Notes: generated from the sequence alone by a model not told the origin. Counted from the stretch's first letter, positions 13,292 to 26,401 are shown. The stretch is 64,000 nt of DNA from Blasia pusilla (GCA_050084515.1 CM114272.1:11532001-11596000), one strand, 5' to 3'. A program made the numbers and translations.

Positions 13292-13849
13292 TGTAGCCAA
13301 CACGACGGAAACTAGAATTTTTTTAGCATTGGCAATTAGCAAATTATGGAGAATGTATGCGATGGACTTCAAGAAAACATTTCTTAATGAAGATTTAGAG
13401 AAAGAAGTATAAATAGTCTAGCCATGACATATGAGAATTCATATTACCCTTTTTGGATATGAAAATAGAGAAAGGCATGTCATAGACTCAGAAAAAATCC
13501 GAGAGATTAGTAAGTTCCTAAAGTCCTTGGATTTTAGGTTTGCAATTCAAATTCTTGTTATCTTTGTTGTCATACCGTGAAATTGGACTCTTTAGTATAC
13601 TGGGTGAGAAAAAGAAAAGGGAAATCATTAATGCCAAAAGAATTCTTGGAAAAAAATGGGAGCAATTCATGAATTTATTTTTTTATGATATTATACTATA
13701 AGAAAAAAAGAATCAAAAAGATATATTTAAAAAAATATTCATCTAAGGCTTATCAAATTTACATTTGTATACTTTGCTCATGTTAAGTAGAGTAGGACTT
13801 ATAAATAGAGTTTGAATTAAAAGACTTGGAAGAGCTTAAGTAATTTCTT

Positions 13850-14900
13850 GGCGTAGAGTCATCATAGAGTCCAACCTTTACTCCTCCTATCTTTGCCATG
13901 AAGCACTCCCAACCTTCACCTTTGCAAGCGGAAGACTTAGGTTGAGCCCCAAAGACTCAATTGGTTGCACGTTTTGTAGGTAGCTGAGAAAGTTCCTAGT
14001 GCTAATCGGATTGAGTCTGCCCAAGTATATATTGTCTCCCTAGGAAGTCTCTTTCCCAAGCCTCGACCAATCTCCCTAAGGCATTGTTAAGACGCACCTT
14101 GAGGGATTAATCAAGACATTCATATATAGGAATGTGTCGATTAATCCCTCAAGGTGCATCCCTAATGGTGCCTTAGTTCAAACCTAAACACAACCAAATG
14201 CGCATTATGAGTAGTTCCTTCTTCATGGACTTGAGCGAGAAGGGAGAGAGAATGTCTCCCCCCATAAATACTTCTGTAGTTCTCCATGGGAATCCCATCC
14301 TCTCTATTTTTCCTCTCGGGCCCTTGATTTTTTTCCCTTAATCCAAACGTGGTTTGCGACCTACGGGTCTGCGTTTCACTACATATCCCTCAAGATGGCT
14401 TGGTGGAGGCTTCTTGCACATGATTAAAATCTCGGCTCCCCAAACGTATCTTGAAGCTTGAGGCTGTATTTTGTGTGTCTGATGGCTAGGTCCCGTCTTG
14501 ACTCCCCATTTGGCATCTCATAGTTTTCTTGCAACTCTTACTGCTCATCGTGTTTTGTGACTAGTCTTTTGCCATCTTGCCCATCTTGACCACTTACGTT
14601 ATCCTTGCTTCTTGCCTTTGAATTGGCCATTGGCTCCAAGGTTTTAAACCTTGATTGCCTTACTTTTGTCTCCGTGAGTAGCTACACCCCTTTCTCGCCT
14701 AAGGCTAGTCTCAAGGCACCTACACATCTCTCCTAATGTTAGTCCCGCAATTGGTTGCACCGCTATTCCCAATCTCATAGCTAGCTACTCTAGGTTTTGA
14801 CTTTGGTGGGTCACACCAAGATCTTTTCTCCTTGGACCCGCGATCATGACATATTTCCTAGATCCCGCTAGCGTGAGCACCATAGACTTATCTTTTGGCG
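13850..14900 (-). mobile_element. LTR, family B (copy 3), inverted
   Basis: The reverse complement matches LTR-B copies 1 and 2 (AAGATGGCTTGGTGGA, CATTTGGCATCTCATAGTT and the terminal CCCGCTAGCGTGAGC). It lies between RT and RNase H blocks of the copia relic, so it inserted after that element. Both ends are approximate. Confidence 0.7.
14094..14157. repeat. 19-bp-arm inverted repeat inside LTR-B copy 3
   Basis: The arm GCACCTTGAGGGATTAATC, ending at 14,112, faces its exact reverse complement at 14,139-14,157 across a 26-base loop that itself partly pairs (GACATTC/GAATGTGTC). The other LTR-B copies carry only one arm-like sequence (near 10,040), so this looks like a local inverted duplication. 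Confidence 0.75.
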
Positions 14901-15510
14901 ACGAGAGTTCACCAAGGATGGAGTTGATACATGGCCATTTTAATGCTAGTCTGCTCTTAACAACCTTTGTGAGTTTGGCATGACAATGTGCGAGCCAATC
15001 ACCACTCTATTGGACCAAAGTGATAAACTTGGAGCAGATCAAAGTGATGAGATAGGTATTCTTAGCATATATTAGGCTATAGTTAGGAGCTTGATCTATT
15101 TAACTATCATAACACCAAATTTTAATTATGCTAATGGTTTGGTAAGTGAATTTATGCAATCTCCATGGAAATTAAAGCCCATCTTGATGTAGTGTGGAGA
15201 GTCTTGAGATATGTGACATTCAAAATCCATCCTCCAAACCTTAAGACTTACATAAATATATTGATGCAGATTGGGCAAGTAGTGCCCTCAACGAAAGATC
15301 CACTTTCAAGTATAGGATCAGATTTGGAACTATTGGAGTGAATTGGGCATGAAAAATAACCAACTATTACCTTGTTGTCAATATAAGGGGATTATAGAGG
15401 AGCAACCCTACCAACATGGGAATTGATTTGGTTGAACAATCTACTTATATATGTAGGCTTAGAATATTTGGATCCAACTATGATATATAAAAATGATATT
15501 AGTAGTATTG

Positions 15511-16907
15511 GTGGTGGGGGTGGAGAATATGGAGTCAGGGAGGAGATTGGGGGATGGGCGACGAGAGACAATTTGGGGCATGGGGTGCATATTAGGATGC
15601 AAAATGAATATATGATAGGGAAATTTTGAAAGTTTGGGGAAAATTTCCCACACAAGTTAGTTAGTCATGTAGATGAACTTAAGTTCATGGACACATAGTT
15701 TTTCTATGTGTAAACTTGGGTATTTATATGTTTTCTTTTGATTTTGGCACATGAATTTGTTCTTTTACCATGAATTACAAATCTTTGCATGGACTAGTAA
15801 GTATTAAAATAAAAAGAGAATAAGAGTAAAAGTATATGATGTTTACTCATAACCTTGAATGCATGAATTAAGTAGAATTAGAAGAAGGATTTTTTCAAAT
15901 TATATCTTTTTCAAAATTCAAGTAAGCCTTAAAATTTTGTAAAAGAATAAATTTTCATATTGAAAAATATTTGTATAAATTATTTTGAATGAAGTTATAG
16001 AATTTACAAATTTCATAGAAATACTTCTTCATTTGATTGAAGATATTTCAACAAAAACTCAAGTGAGGTGAGAATAGAGATCAATGGACATATGAGATGA
16101 GGGGACTATCCTACCCAATCTAGATTATAACTAGCTCTACTAAACCTTACATGGCCATGTAAAAAAAACATGAATGTGAGATATTTGGCTAGAAATGGAG
16201 GCTTTCATCCCATTTGGGTCTTATATACAATCTCAAAATGAGTGCTTTGAATGGAGTCTCTTCTAGTGCAAGGAGTCTTAGTAAAATCAGGTGATGAAAT
16301 TTAGAGCTTTCCAATAGAGATATGAAAGTCAAGGAAAAGTCCAATGAATAATAAGACTTTATTTGTAAAATCTTGAAATTTCAAATAGAAATCTAGAAAT
16401 AACTTAGCAAGAAGGAAAAGTATTAACCAGGAAATCTAGAATAACAACATTTTTTTGTTTAGCCTCAATCTCCCAATGGTTTGGAAAGACCTAACACATA
16501 TTTCGGGAGTTCCTTGGGAATATATCAGAGCGAACATCTTGATCATGGCCAAGGTCATTTTCCTTAGTAGAACTGTCCCCACCCCTTTTCAAAGTCCCTA
16601 AAGGAAGATATTAGTCAAGACATAATACATGCATCATTAGAAATATTTATATATCTCCTTGTTTCATCAATCGATTTTAATATATTGAAAAGCTATCCCA
16701 CAAGAGAAAGAAAACATTTAAAATCTTCTTCTTAGAGAGGCTCAAAGCAATGACATAAAATAACAATCTTCTCTACATACCTTCATAGGTAGACCTTTCC
16801 AAAAGGGTAACTAAGAGGCTTAGAAGGTTCAAAGATTCACATAAATCCGATTTGATATAATTTTTTAAAGGCAACTATTAAATTTACATATAGAAACTAG
16901 TTTGGCC
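15511..16907. other. AT-rich DNA, no gene seen
   Basis: After the copia RNase H relic there is a short GGTGGTGGGGGTGGAG tract, then AT-rich sequence with only short open frames on either strand. Nothing recognisable. Confidence 0.5.
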
Positions 16908-17241
16908 ATGGTTGGCATTGGTTGCATATGGACAAGTACGTCCCTAGGACAAATATGGACCGGAAAATTTGGACATATCCACGGACATGGATTGCAAAAA
17001 GTGGAGCCCACACGTCTAATTTATGATGGAAGGCAAGGCAAGGATGGACGAGGCAATAAGGGGGGAGTGAGTTGAGGTTGGAGAAGGAAGAAACGAGAAA
17101 GTGCGGATTACAAAGATAAGTAGGAGGATGAGAAAGAAGAGGGAGATGGGATCCACATAGAGAGATCCTTCTATAGAACGGATATAAGTCCATGGACATG
17201 GACATGTCCTTAGACATAGACTTTGTCCGTATGCAACCTTG
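16908..17241 (-). mobile_element. MITE, family 1 (copy 2)
   Basis: This is a reverse-oriented relative of the element at 13,000. It is flanked by a perfect 9-bp target duplication, AGTTTGGCC, at 16899-16907 and 17242-17250. The ends carry inverted GGTTGCATANGGACAA-type sequence. No coding capacity. Confidence 0.85.
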
Positions 17242-17250
17242 AGTTTGGCC

Positions 17251-18200
17251 CTATGTTACTTAGGTCAAATTACAAGGGAGTGTGCTTATAAGACAACTAA
17301 ATATATTTGACATGTATAATTTTATTATTGGCATTAGGTCTTTTAATTACTTTGTAAAGCTCTCGATGCATGAAAAGTTTGAATCCTCTTTAGCGTTAAA
17401 ATTTTTCACTAAGTACTAAAGAAGAAAAAGACACATAGGGACTTTAGGTTTTTGTTTTTATTTTTATTTTACTATCAAATATCCTTAATGGTATAGCTTT
17501 TTAAAAATTTAAAGTTGCTCTTTGACCGTGCTCTTTAATTTTTCCTATACTCTATTTTCTTCCATTATAAATTCTTGAGATTGAGACGAGGAAAATTTTA
17601 ACTTTATTTTGGGATATAAGAGAAAATTTTGGATCAAATATAAGTGGAAGATGATATAATAATATTCGTGGGATAAAATTTTGAAAATTATTTTATTTTA
17701 TAAATAGAGAGACTGGTTGGAAAAGGGAAGGGTGTTTTTTTTTCCTTATGAAACAAGAAGAGAAAATCCATTAATTTTTTTCAAAACTAAGGATAAGATA
17801 ATCTTATTATTTCCAATAAGAGGTTTTATGTTTCCACATTGGAGTTATTCAATTTTTTAGTTTTCCAATAATATCCAGCCCTAGTTTCCCAGAATAAAAC
17901 GAGAAAAAAATCCAAAAAAATTAAATTTTGATACAAAATTTTCACCGGAGATATTCAATCATGATTTTTTTATGACTAGAATCTTACATTTTCCATTTTC
18001 CTTCTTTATCGGTTTTTTTTTATTTTACCCTCTAATTCCCTCTACTTGATTTCAAATGACAGGTGTATCACGTACCACCAAGACACGTGCCCATTTACAA
18101 TTCCTGAATCCTAATAGGCTGCAAATAAAAACCACAGTTTTGGGGACTCGATAGGATAGAGTCCCCAAAACTTAGTTTTGAAAAAGCTTACTACGTGTTC
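17251..18200. other. Strongly AT-rich spacer, no gene seen
   Basis: Homopolymer-rich A/T sequence with no supported feature. Composition changes sharply near 18,050-18,200 to a CpG-containing stretch. Confidence 0.6.
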
Positions 18201-21200
18201 CTATTATCCTTCCGTCACCACTGACTGACTTCTGCACAACGCAGCACTTCAGCATCCGACTTTTTCCGTCTCCGTCATGACAGACACGACGTGAAATTGG
18301 ACTGTTTTGACCTGCACATCCCGTGGGGGCTCTGCTCATAACTTCCCAGTGCCTCCTGAGTGATAGGTCCATGGATCTCACTTCGACAGTGAGTGCGTGA
18401 GGATCAAGCTCACGAGTCGAGTTAATGCGCTCGCTCACTCGCTGCTCGTGAGTTGTGTGTGTCGTGCGAATCATGGCGAGTCCGAGGAGGGGATGATCAT
18501 CAATCACAGTCGGCGAAATTGCGATGGATGAAGTCTGCGGTAATGTGCACTCTGCTGTTTTATCCCAAGCAGATTAGGCGAGTGAGTAGGAGTGATGGGC
18601 CAGTTAACGCACGTGATTATACGGGATCGATCGATCGATCGAGATGCGCGAAGGTAAGACGGTTTTAGGGTGAGTGCATCGATGGCTCATTGCTGTTTGG
18701 CGATGTTGATGAAGCGTTCTGAGATTTGACTACACTAAAGAAGCAGCACTCATGAGTCGAAACTCCGATCGAGCAGGGGATTCGGTGCATTCATCGATGG
18801 AGACTCAAAACTCCGATTTGACACGGAATTTAAGGTGAAGGACGACCGTTGTCATTATTGGCGCGAAGAGACGCTACTTCCTGTGTCTTTTATTTATGAT
18901 GTAGCGGAGCTAACTTGATGGTTTCGTCGATGATGCAAGGCGAATTGAACATATCGTGCGGAGGTTCGTGAGCAATGAAAGCGGTGACTTCGTGTGCTCC
19001 TCGTACACGTGTGTACTCTTTTCCTCATGAGCTTTCGTGAGCTGAAGTAGATTTTTGCTTCATCCGCTCTGTTATACTCTCGGTGCTGTTTCATGAGGAC
19101 CACACAAACCCATGGAGAGTCCGTGTTTCCGGCAGAACCACTTCACCTTAGCCTGGGGAGATGGTATCGCGGGAGCCTCGTATTGCACAGATCGGGGCAA
19201 TCCGAGGGGTGGCTGTTCACACTGCAGAAGAATTTTTCTCATAAACAACACTCGACGAACCTCCAGCAGAATGGACCGTGGTCGATCGATGGCAGCTCTG
19301 GGGTCGTGCAACAACTGGCGATGCCAAGAGTGAGCGAGGGTCATCTAACATCTAATATTTCATTCAATCCCTCTCGAGTAACCCACTCTCTCGCTCTCTC
19401 TTCGCTGTGTCGAGGATCTCAAATCAAAGCCCGAGATCTCCAAGGATCCTGAAGCAGTAAAGAGAGGGAGGTTTGTGGCACGCTCACGTCTGGAAAGCGT
19501 AGCGTACTTAATGAGCCATGGCGGGTCCGTATACGTACGTGCGCATGAACTCAGAGGTATATTGTACACCCTCTCCACGAGCAATGTGGAGCATTCAATA
19601 CGACGGGAAGACGACCTGTGCCTCCACCACATACGCTCGCAAACTCGTAGAGCCAGCCATTGGGGAGCGATGCGAATCATTCGCGCTTACCGCGTGAACA
19701 CGGAGCGCTCGTCATTAATCTTTCTTGTGCACCTAATGTTCCGTGGAGGCGAATGCACCGTTGTAGGGAACACGGAGCGCGATGAATCCGAAAAAAATAT
19801 TCTTCCTTGGCTGTGTCTCACTAGCTTCACTGCCGGCTCTTAACCCTCGCACCTATACATTCCTCATCGGGTTAGGGTCGGAAGGGTTAGAAGCGAGGGA
19901 TTGCTGGGTGATAGTTACGGAAATTAAACTTTTTCCAAAGGTTAGAAACCTCTTGACTGTTCCGGAGTGAAATGAAGGGTAACGGTTCTATGAGTTTTAA
20001 TTGTTTAAATCCTCGCGGAAACTGAGTCGCAGGACGAGCATGAGTGCCAAGTTCGCTTCATGCCCAGCGCTTAATACGAAAGAGATCATGGTCGGGTAGA
20101 CGACTCGGCCCATGCATGATCTAACTAAGCGAACCGAATTTCGAAGCGAGTGATGCAGATGAGTTTCTAGCCATGGTCGAATTCTCAGACAATGATTGTT
20201 GAGGTCGCGCGACCTCAGGACTGTCTGATCATGGTGCCCTAGTCAACCGACCTCCTCCCAGACGATTTGCATCTGCTACTACTACTTCCTCCTACGGCTG
20301 TTTAGTAGTCGTAAACCTCATGGCCAATCTACTCGTTTGATCGATGGCTTACACGTTCTCGTCAGCTCCATGTTTGACCTGCGTACCACCGCATACGTCA
20401 CTCTTCCGAACTTCCCCTTCCTGTCACCTTATTTGAACTGAGAGAGGTGAGCTGCAGCTAATTAATTCGATAACGTCGTGATCGATCAGTCCTGAGTGTG
20501 CGAAGCTAGCAGATCAGGGAATCGCCTCCGGTGAGTGAGGAAGGAAGGAGCCGACTGACAGATCAGAATGTACTGGTACGGGCTCCGGGAGGTAGTTCGA
20601 ATCAGTACGGGGCTTTGATCGCGCGTAGTTTGCTCAGGGAACGTTGGGACGCGTGATGTAGGAAGTAGCGATAAACCTCAGATTCAGTTTGTAGTCACAC
20701 GAGGGATTCATAACGTCAGAAGGCTGGGCGGGGTTTCTGCATCCATGGCTGAGCTTCTGCGTGAACTAACCGAGTAAACTCTCGTTTCTCCCCCCTGCGA
20801 GTCGACCATTGGCGAACGAAAGGTGCACATAAGATGCACTTGTCAGATATGTAGGCATCTTCAAGGAAGTCTGACAAGTACTCCCTTCCTACAGGGGTTC
20901 ATCAACCACATCGATCAGTGGCACTACGAGCTCCAGGTTCCAGGATGATATTGTATATTTCTACGGCGATTCCTGCCACTCTCTCCAGCGATCTTCTGCA
21001 TACGCAACCTCGAGGGCCATGTATATGCGCTCGCATTGCATTCCACGAGTTGTATGGATTTTATGTGCGGTTACTTTGCACGACGACGTCGGAAATCAGG
21101 ACCAAGAATGTCCAATCATATAAATCTGAACAAATGACCACGACCCAGAAAGACACGACCTTTCCTCCCTGACAAGTATAATTCTTCATTACAGATGTTG

Positions 21201-23525
21201 AAGCGGAGAAATATTTTCCTCGGAGGATATGGATATGAGGTTGCAATTAGTCATCGTACTGTGTTCATCCCATCAGCGGCAGCTTTCGATACAAATGCTG
21301 TAAAACATGGCGAAAAAAATTCCACTGTGAGGAGTCGGGTTCAACTTAAAATTCCTCTCCGAAGGTAGGCCTCACGCGCAAATTCAAGCCAGTCCTTCTC
21401 GCAAGATCCACGAGTTCGGAGCCGATTTCAGCTGGCAATGCTGCAATCCGAGCTCCAAGAGTTGTCAATGACTATAGTATGCCCGATCGAGTCCACAAGT
21501 CTAGGATAGTATCATGGTAGCTCCGATTCCAGTTGACTTGCAAGGACTACTTACTACACCTGCACGACATCGCGACGGAGACAATGTCCCCGACACAGAA
21601 AACTCTGTGGTTCTTTACACGTACGAATATGTCGCGCGGAACAGCGAAGAGTACGTTTGTCAACTAATCACTTTCATTTTATGCTCAGCAGGTCTTACGT
21701 ACTGCGTCGATCGAGGAGAGTTGACTGATTCGCGATCGCTCACGAAGACGTGATCTTCAGGTAGACAAGTTCTTGATCAGATTGACCGACATATCAAGAT
21801 AGATCCAGTCAGCCCCGGTATACATCTGTATGATGAATCCACGTCGATGGGTTAGCGTTCGATACTTTCAACGACGCACTCTCGTGAAAGGATGTTACGT
21901 CTGTCAGCAGTTAGTTCGTGCATGTTTGGGTCGGTCGATCTAGTCCACGAAAACATTGGGTGTGGCACGATGGACGTGGTTATGAACTCGAGTCCATTAT
22001 GGTCGTCGAGAGAATCGAGAGACTACGGGAGCTTCATTTAAGGCTCGATGTCAAGTTTGGGCGATGGACGTGATTCTCGCCGAGAAAATTGCGACACCTC
22101 TTGAGCTGCAGCAAAGGCGCGATGGCTGTCGCCTCCCACGACATCGACATGTGCGCGCAGTTCCTCCACTGATCGCAGATAGGTATACGTCGATTTCGAT
22201 GACATTCGATCGAGAGCCATCGGCTGGAACGACACACCGCCTCAACCTTCTTCAGATTGAGCATGCGCATATCAATTATCAGGCCAGAATTTGTAAACGC
22301 GGGATTGCGAAAATGGCTGTGCGCGCTGAGTGTTTGGATCTGTAGCACTGGCTGGACAATTGGTTAGATCGGATATGATAATCTCGTGCAAGCATGGAAA
22401 CGTCCAAACTTCGACGAGCTTGCAAGCGCAGGAATTGGTCGTCACATACTGCAGTAGCATGCCGTTTCTGCCCGCGTTGTTGAATCAACAATGCAACATT
22501 TGCAACACAGAAGTTGTGACTTAACATCCCAAACTTAGTCCACAGTACATGCTTAGGGACGTACATAGACGAAGGCAAAACGTGCCACAATTTTTTGGAG
22601 AAAACATTTGAAAGTCTCCGGTTGAATTAATCAACCGGAATTCAAGTAGTTGACGATCCACTTGAAGTGCTGCTGAACACGTCTCGAGTTCCGCCCATAG
22701 ACAAACCGCAGAGAGCAGAAGTGCGTGAATATGTCTCGAGTGAAGCACACACCCTATACGTCAGTTTAAGATATCTCTAGTCATTCAACTGAAACTCGCA
22801 TACCGTCTAGATCTTCTCTCTTATCATGGGCTGAGATCGAGCATATACGAAACTCATCTGAGCTCTCCACAAGACAAAATTGCGGAATCTGCTGTAGGAT
22901 TTCTGATCAAGATTCTGAAAAATGTAAAGAATTTCTAATAGCTAACTAGCAATTATCAATTTCAGCTCCGACTAGACACCTTCATGATATCTACTGGAGC
23001 GAACCGTCTTATCAGCTAATGCAATATTCATGCTCAAAGCTCCCTCCGAAATTCGGCTGCGAATATTTTCAGGCGATAAGACATTTGTGCTTCTGGCTAA
23101 CCTGGAAGGTAGCTACGATCGAGGAGGTCCAAATGGTATGTACTATCCGAGGCCTTGAAGATGCTATGCTGACAAGAGTTCCATGATCGCATTTGCAGCG
23201 ATCGAAGTGAGTCGACCTAATGTTTCCCGCCAAACCTATGCTCTCGTTCGTTCATGAGCGCTGGGCTCCAAGATTACTGGTACAAGGACAAGAATTGGCT
23301 AAGTTCTCTATGTACAGACCTAGACAGAAATAAAGTGAAAACAAATTAGTGAATCACTATCAGTCGTTCTGTATCGAGCTTTTCGTTGATTCATGAACAG
23401 TCGTTGTAACTCCAGTAAGCAATGCGTGCAGTGCAATCCGATGTAGATCGATCATGCTTAAATCTTCCGACGCTCATAAGGACGAAGTAGGAAGAAGAAA
23501 GCTGCCTCTAGTCTAAGAGAAGAAT
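18200..23525. other. CpG-retaining non-coding region 3' of the ERF gene
   Basis: About 5.3 kb has balanced composition and many intact CG sites, including a GATCGATCGATCGATCGA run near 18,627. It contrasts with the AT-rich, CG-poor flanks. No open frame is convincing and no transposon domain was recognised. Several perfect short inverted repeats occur: 20,171-20,234; ACTTGTCAGA at 20,838-20,847 with its complement at 20,870-20,879; and an 8-bp-arm hairpin at 22,618-22,638. It may be an unmethylated regulatory landscape or non-coding transcript; the sequence alone cannot decide. Confidence 0.45.
20171..20234. repeat. Multi-part palindrome (possible cruciform)
   Basis: The centre is a perfect 16-bp palindrome GAGGTCGCGCGACCTC (20,201-20,216). 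Outside it, CTCAGACA pairs with TGTCTGA, and outside that CCATG pairs with CATGG, with mismatched bulges between. The unit could form a hairpin on either strand. No function is assigned. Confidence 0.7.
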
Positions 23526-25466
23526 TCACGCCACCGCGCAAAGAGGTCCCAAGTCCCAAGAGTTCCACATCGCGTCTTGGCTCGGACACTCGGCACCTGT
23601 GCCTTGATCTTGAGGCGGCGGGAGCGGGCTGCTGCTGGGCACATGAGGAGTGTTGGCAGCTGCTGCTTCACCCGCAGGAGTCCATGATTTCTCTGGATGA
23701 TCTGAGAACATGCTAACACTGAGCGTTGTTCTGGCGCTGGCGCTCGGAGTGATCGCCGTGGAGCTCCAACCTGGGGATTCATTGCCGATCGCGGTCTGCC
23801 TTCTGTACGACGGCGGCAACACGAGAGATGGAGACGACATACTGTTATAGGGGATCGCGGAGCTGCTGTTCATATGCACCGCTCCCCCGCAATTGTTGTT
23901 GTACAGCATCAAGCACTCCTGGACTCCGTTCATCGCATAGAGCCCGGCCGAGCTCTGCCTCTCGTACACCCGCCTCTTCGGCTGGTTCCACATGCTCGGG
24001 TCCGATTCTGGCTCCTCTGCTTCCAATTCTCCGAGATCGGTAGGGAATGAGGTATCATCCATCAGTCTTCGGAGACTGCAGCTGAGATCGCTGTCGGGAA
24101 TGAACGCCGCGACATCGGCGGAGAAGTCGAATCCCGAGGCCGAGTCCTCGCAGGCGAGATGATCAACCTCGTCCAAGCCCGACAGACCGCTGCCGATGTC
24201 CGTGTCCAAGGTGTCCTGGTTCAGCGACGCTTGTAGATCTGCCTCTGCGGCAACAACAGCATGAGGTAGAATGCAGAAGTCCTGCGCCTCGGGGGACTCC
24301 AGAGTTGGACGGCTGACGGGAATTCCGCGGCTGCTACCATAGCCTGAGAAGTCCGATCGCGAGCTGGTGACAATCAAATCAGTCTCCTTACGAGGATCGG
24401 TGACGTTTCCCGAGGTTCGTGATTTTGCACAGCTCGTCATTGCAGTGGATGCGCTTCGTTTGTGTGGCCCAGATTCGGCGGAGTCCAATTCGCAGAGCTC
24501 CTCCGCAATGCCCGGATGCCCACGGTGAGACTTGCTCATCTTCACGCCAGAGCTGGCACTATTAAAACTCGATGAATCGGCGAGAGCTCCCATACCCAGC
24601 TGCCTGCAGCTAGCGGGCATCAGATCGGAGCTCCTAGCTGCTGCGGAAGTGGCCGCCATGGATGCAGGTGACGAAGCCCAGCTCGCGATGATTTCCACTT
24701 CCGATTCCCGCTGCTGCTGGAGGAGCGAGGAGCGAGGGTAAGTCGGAATTGCAACAGAGGATAGTGCGGAGCAGGGATCGTGGGCGCCGATGAGGGACGT
24801 GATAGACGGGGTGGCAGACATTCCCCGATCGGCTCTCGGCGCCATCAATTGCTGCAAGTTCTGGACCTGAGTTTGCTGCGGTTGCGTCGACGGACCGGGA
24901 GCCTCACGGACGTCGAGATTATCATTGGTGCAGCTGCTAGCAGCGGTAGCTGCCGTGCCGGTATGCGTAGATGCAGCTGCATTCCTGTGAAGGAAAAGCA
25001 GCCTTGCAGCTTTGGCGGGCAGGCAGGAGCTCAAACCATCCACTGCGGGCCCGAGCACGAAATTGGTGCGAGTGTTGGCGCCTCGCAGGATCTGGGCTGC
25101 CTCATCATAAGCGCGAGCAGCGTCCTCCGCCGTGTCGAACGTTCCCAGCCATAGCCGGATTTTCTGCGTGGTGTCTTTGATTTCTGCAACCCATCTCCCC
25201 GAAGGCCTTTGCCGCACGCCCACGAACCTCTTCTTGCTCTTCTGGGCACCACTGCCCACGGGTCTTCTTCCCCCGTAGTCCGCCGATGCCTCCCTGCGCT
25301 GCGAAGACGAAGCCGAAGGAGATGAAGGCGAACAAGAACTCAGCGCTCCGCGTGCCAACTTCACGTCGGACCGTCCCAGACTCAAGCAGGAGGACGAGTT
25401 GCTCGCAGACTCCCCACCGCCTGGGGAGCCCGGTAGGGAATTCTCATTTGCACGCATGCAATTCAT
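23526..25466 (-). CDS. AP2/ERF-family transcription factor, single exon
   Basis: A 646-residue nuclear DNA-binding protein is encoded in one uninterrupted exon. A single AP2/ERF domain spans about residues 79-137. It has [18 protein letters not shown], then [26 protein letters not shown] and the terminal RGANTRTNF. The Ala of WVAEI and an Asp-type downstream position indicate an ERF rather than a DREB protein. The RPSG (not RPWG) and KDTTQKIR sequence most resembles the RAP2.11/ERN group, from memory of the family. The N-terminus (1-75) is Ser/Pro-rich. The long C-terminal part is low-complexity with an acidic stretch around residues 425-490 that could activate transcription. The start is the ATG at 25,464-25,466, leaving a usual-length N-terminus. 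The exact orthologue is not determined. Confidence 0.92.
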   Translation of the reverse strand: MNCMRANENSLPGSPGGGESASNSSSCLSLGRSDVKLARGALSSCSPSSPSASSSQRREASADYGGRRPVGSGAQKSKKRFVGVRQRPSGRWVAEIKDTTQKIRLWLGTFDTAEDAARAYDEAAQILRGANTRTNFVLGPAVDGLSSCLPAKAARLLFLHRNAAASTHTGTAATAASSCTNDNLDVREAPGPSTQPQQTQVQNLQQLMAPRADRGMSATPSITSLIGAHDPCSALSSVAIPTYPRSSLLQQQRESEVEIIASWASSPASMAATSAAARSSDLMPASCRQLGMGALADSSSFNSASSGVKMSKSHRGHPGIAEELCELDSAESGPHKRSASTAMTSCAKSRTSGNVTDPRKETDLIVTSSRSDFSGYGSSRGIPVSRPTLESPEAQDFCILPHAVVAAEADLQASLNQDTLDTDIGSGLSGLDEVDHLACEDSASGFDFSADVAAFIPDSDLSCSLRRLMDDTSFPTDLGELEAEEPESDPSMWNQPKRRVYERQSSAGLYAMNGVQECLMLYNNNCGGAVHMNSSSAIPYNSMSSPSLVLPPSYRRQTAIGNESPGWSSTAITPSASARTTLSVSMFSDHPEKSWTPAGEAAAANTPHVPSSSPLPPPQDQGTGAECPSQDAMWNSWDLGPLCAVA

Positions 25467-26401
25467 CGCCCTTCCGGTCCGTGCCGTGGCTTGCTGCGAT
25501 TTCCTGCAGCAACTCAGAACTGGTTTTTATGAGCTCAGACTGCTCGCGCGCGCCGCACATTCGCCCGAATGCAGCGGCGAAACTGGCCTCCCAGTGCGTC
25601 GAGACTCCGCAAAGCTGTGTTGGATCACTTGGCATTCGGGAAAGCTTCTCGCAGTGCAATATCCCCCCGCACATCCACGACAACGAGTTATGTAGATAAC
25701 TAACTAACCTCCTCCGATCTGAATCTCGCCAGGCCCCGGCTTTGGTTGTCGGTCGCTCGCTCGCTCTGCTGCCAAGTACAAGTGCAGTCGCTTCAAGATT
25801 CCACCACGCTCACCCCTCTGGGATCGACTGGGAGCCTCAATCACAGCGTTAAAAGGCGGACGTCCATGCACGCATGCACCCACTGCATGCGCTCGCCTCG
25901 CTCGCTCGCTCGCTCCGCCTCAGCCGGGCCCGCGATGACTGCAAGCGTCGTCCGTGCTATACCGCGAGAAGGAGAATTAACATCCGAAATCCAATCCCGC
26001 TCGCACGCACAGATAATTCAACCGCGAGCAATCAATGCTATTATGCGAAACGATCGATCATGAACCCCGTACTACTCGACCGGAGTCCCGACGAGAGCTG
26101 CCGGGTCCTTTGATTCCCTCCCTTCGGATCGCCTCGCCTTGCCACGGGTTCACGAACCGCGAACCGTGTCGGGCGGGGGGTGCTAGTGATCCATGGCGAT
26201 CGAGGCATAAATAGGTGTAGCCCAAAAGCGGAACAGGTGCGGAGAGGAGAGATCATGGTGGCGGTGCGTGGAACAAAATCCGTACACGAGTTTGGAGAAG
26301 GCCCTTACACAATATTAAGGAAGCGGACGGGGATTTCTGCAAAGAAAGATGCACTTCGATAAAAAAGAGTGATGGAAAACGGATGTACAAAAGAGGGGGA
26401 C
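25467..26401 (-). promoter_or_regulatory. Upstream region of the ERF gene
   Basis: A CG-containing, C/T-rich region lies upstream of the ERF start. It has GCTCGCTCGCTCGCTC-type simple repeats near 25,900 and a further C-rich stretch to about 26,200. No TATA box on the - strand is obvious. Open frames here overlap and look random. The assignment as promoter is positional. Confidence 0.45.

Larger units (their letters stand above)
12725..15510 (+). pseudogene. Ty1/copia pol relic (RT and RNase H), broken and interrupted
   Basis: Three blocks of one degraded copia polyprotein can be read. The first, about 12,725-12,990, has a frame like KKHTWELVGLP followed by WVFKVK, then GLEYDETI, typical of the RT N-terminus. 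The second, about 13,300-13,420, contains LALAISKLWRMYAMDFKKTF and LNEDLEKEV. The third, about 14,960-15,510, has the RNase H end: SLIYLTI-like sequence, YIDADWASS-like sequence, then IWLNNLLIYVGLEYLDPTMI. Blocks one and two are separated by a MITE (13,000-13,291). Blocks two and three are separated by LTR-B copy 3 on the opposite strand. Many stops and frameshifts make it inactive. No catalytic aspartate pair could be placed with confidence. Confidence 0.8.

Noticed and set aside
13000-13420. Open frames of 110-140 codons on both strands around 13.0-13.4 kb
   Set aside because: They cross the MITE boundaries and are products of the MITE's C/T-rich interior.
18627-18645. GATC tetranucleotide run as a functional site
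   Set aside because: Simple-sequence repeat with no supporting context.
20838-20879. microRNA precursor
   Set aside because: Arms are only 10 bp with a 22-base loop, too short for a plant microRNA foldback.
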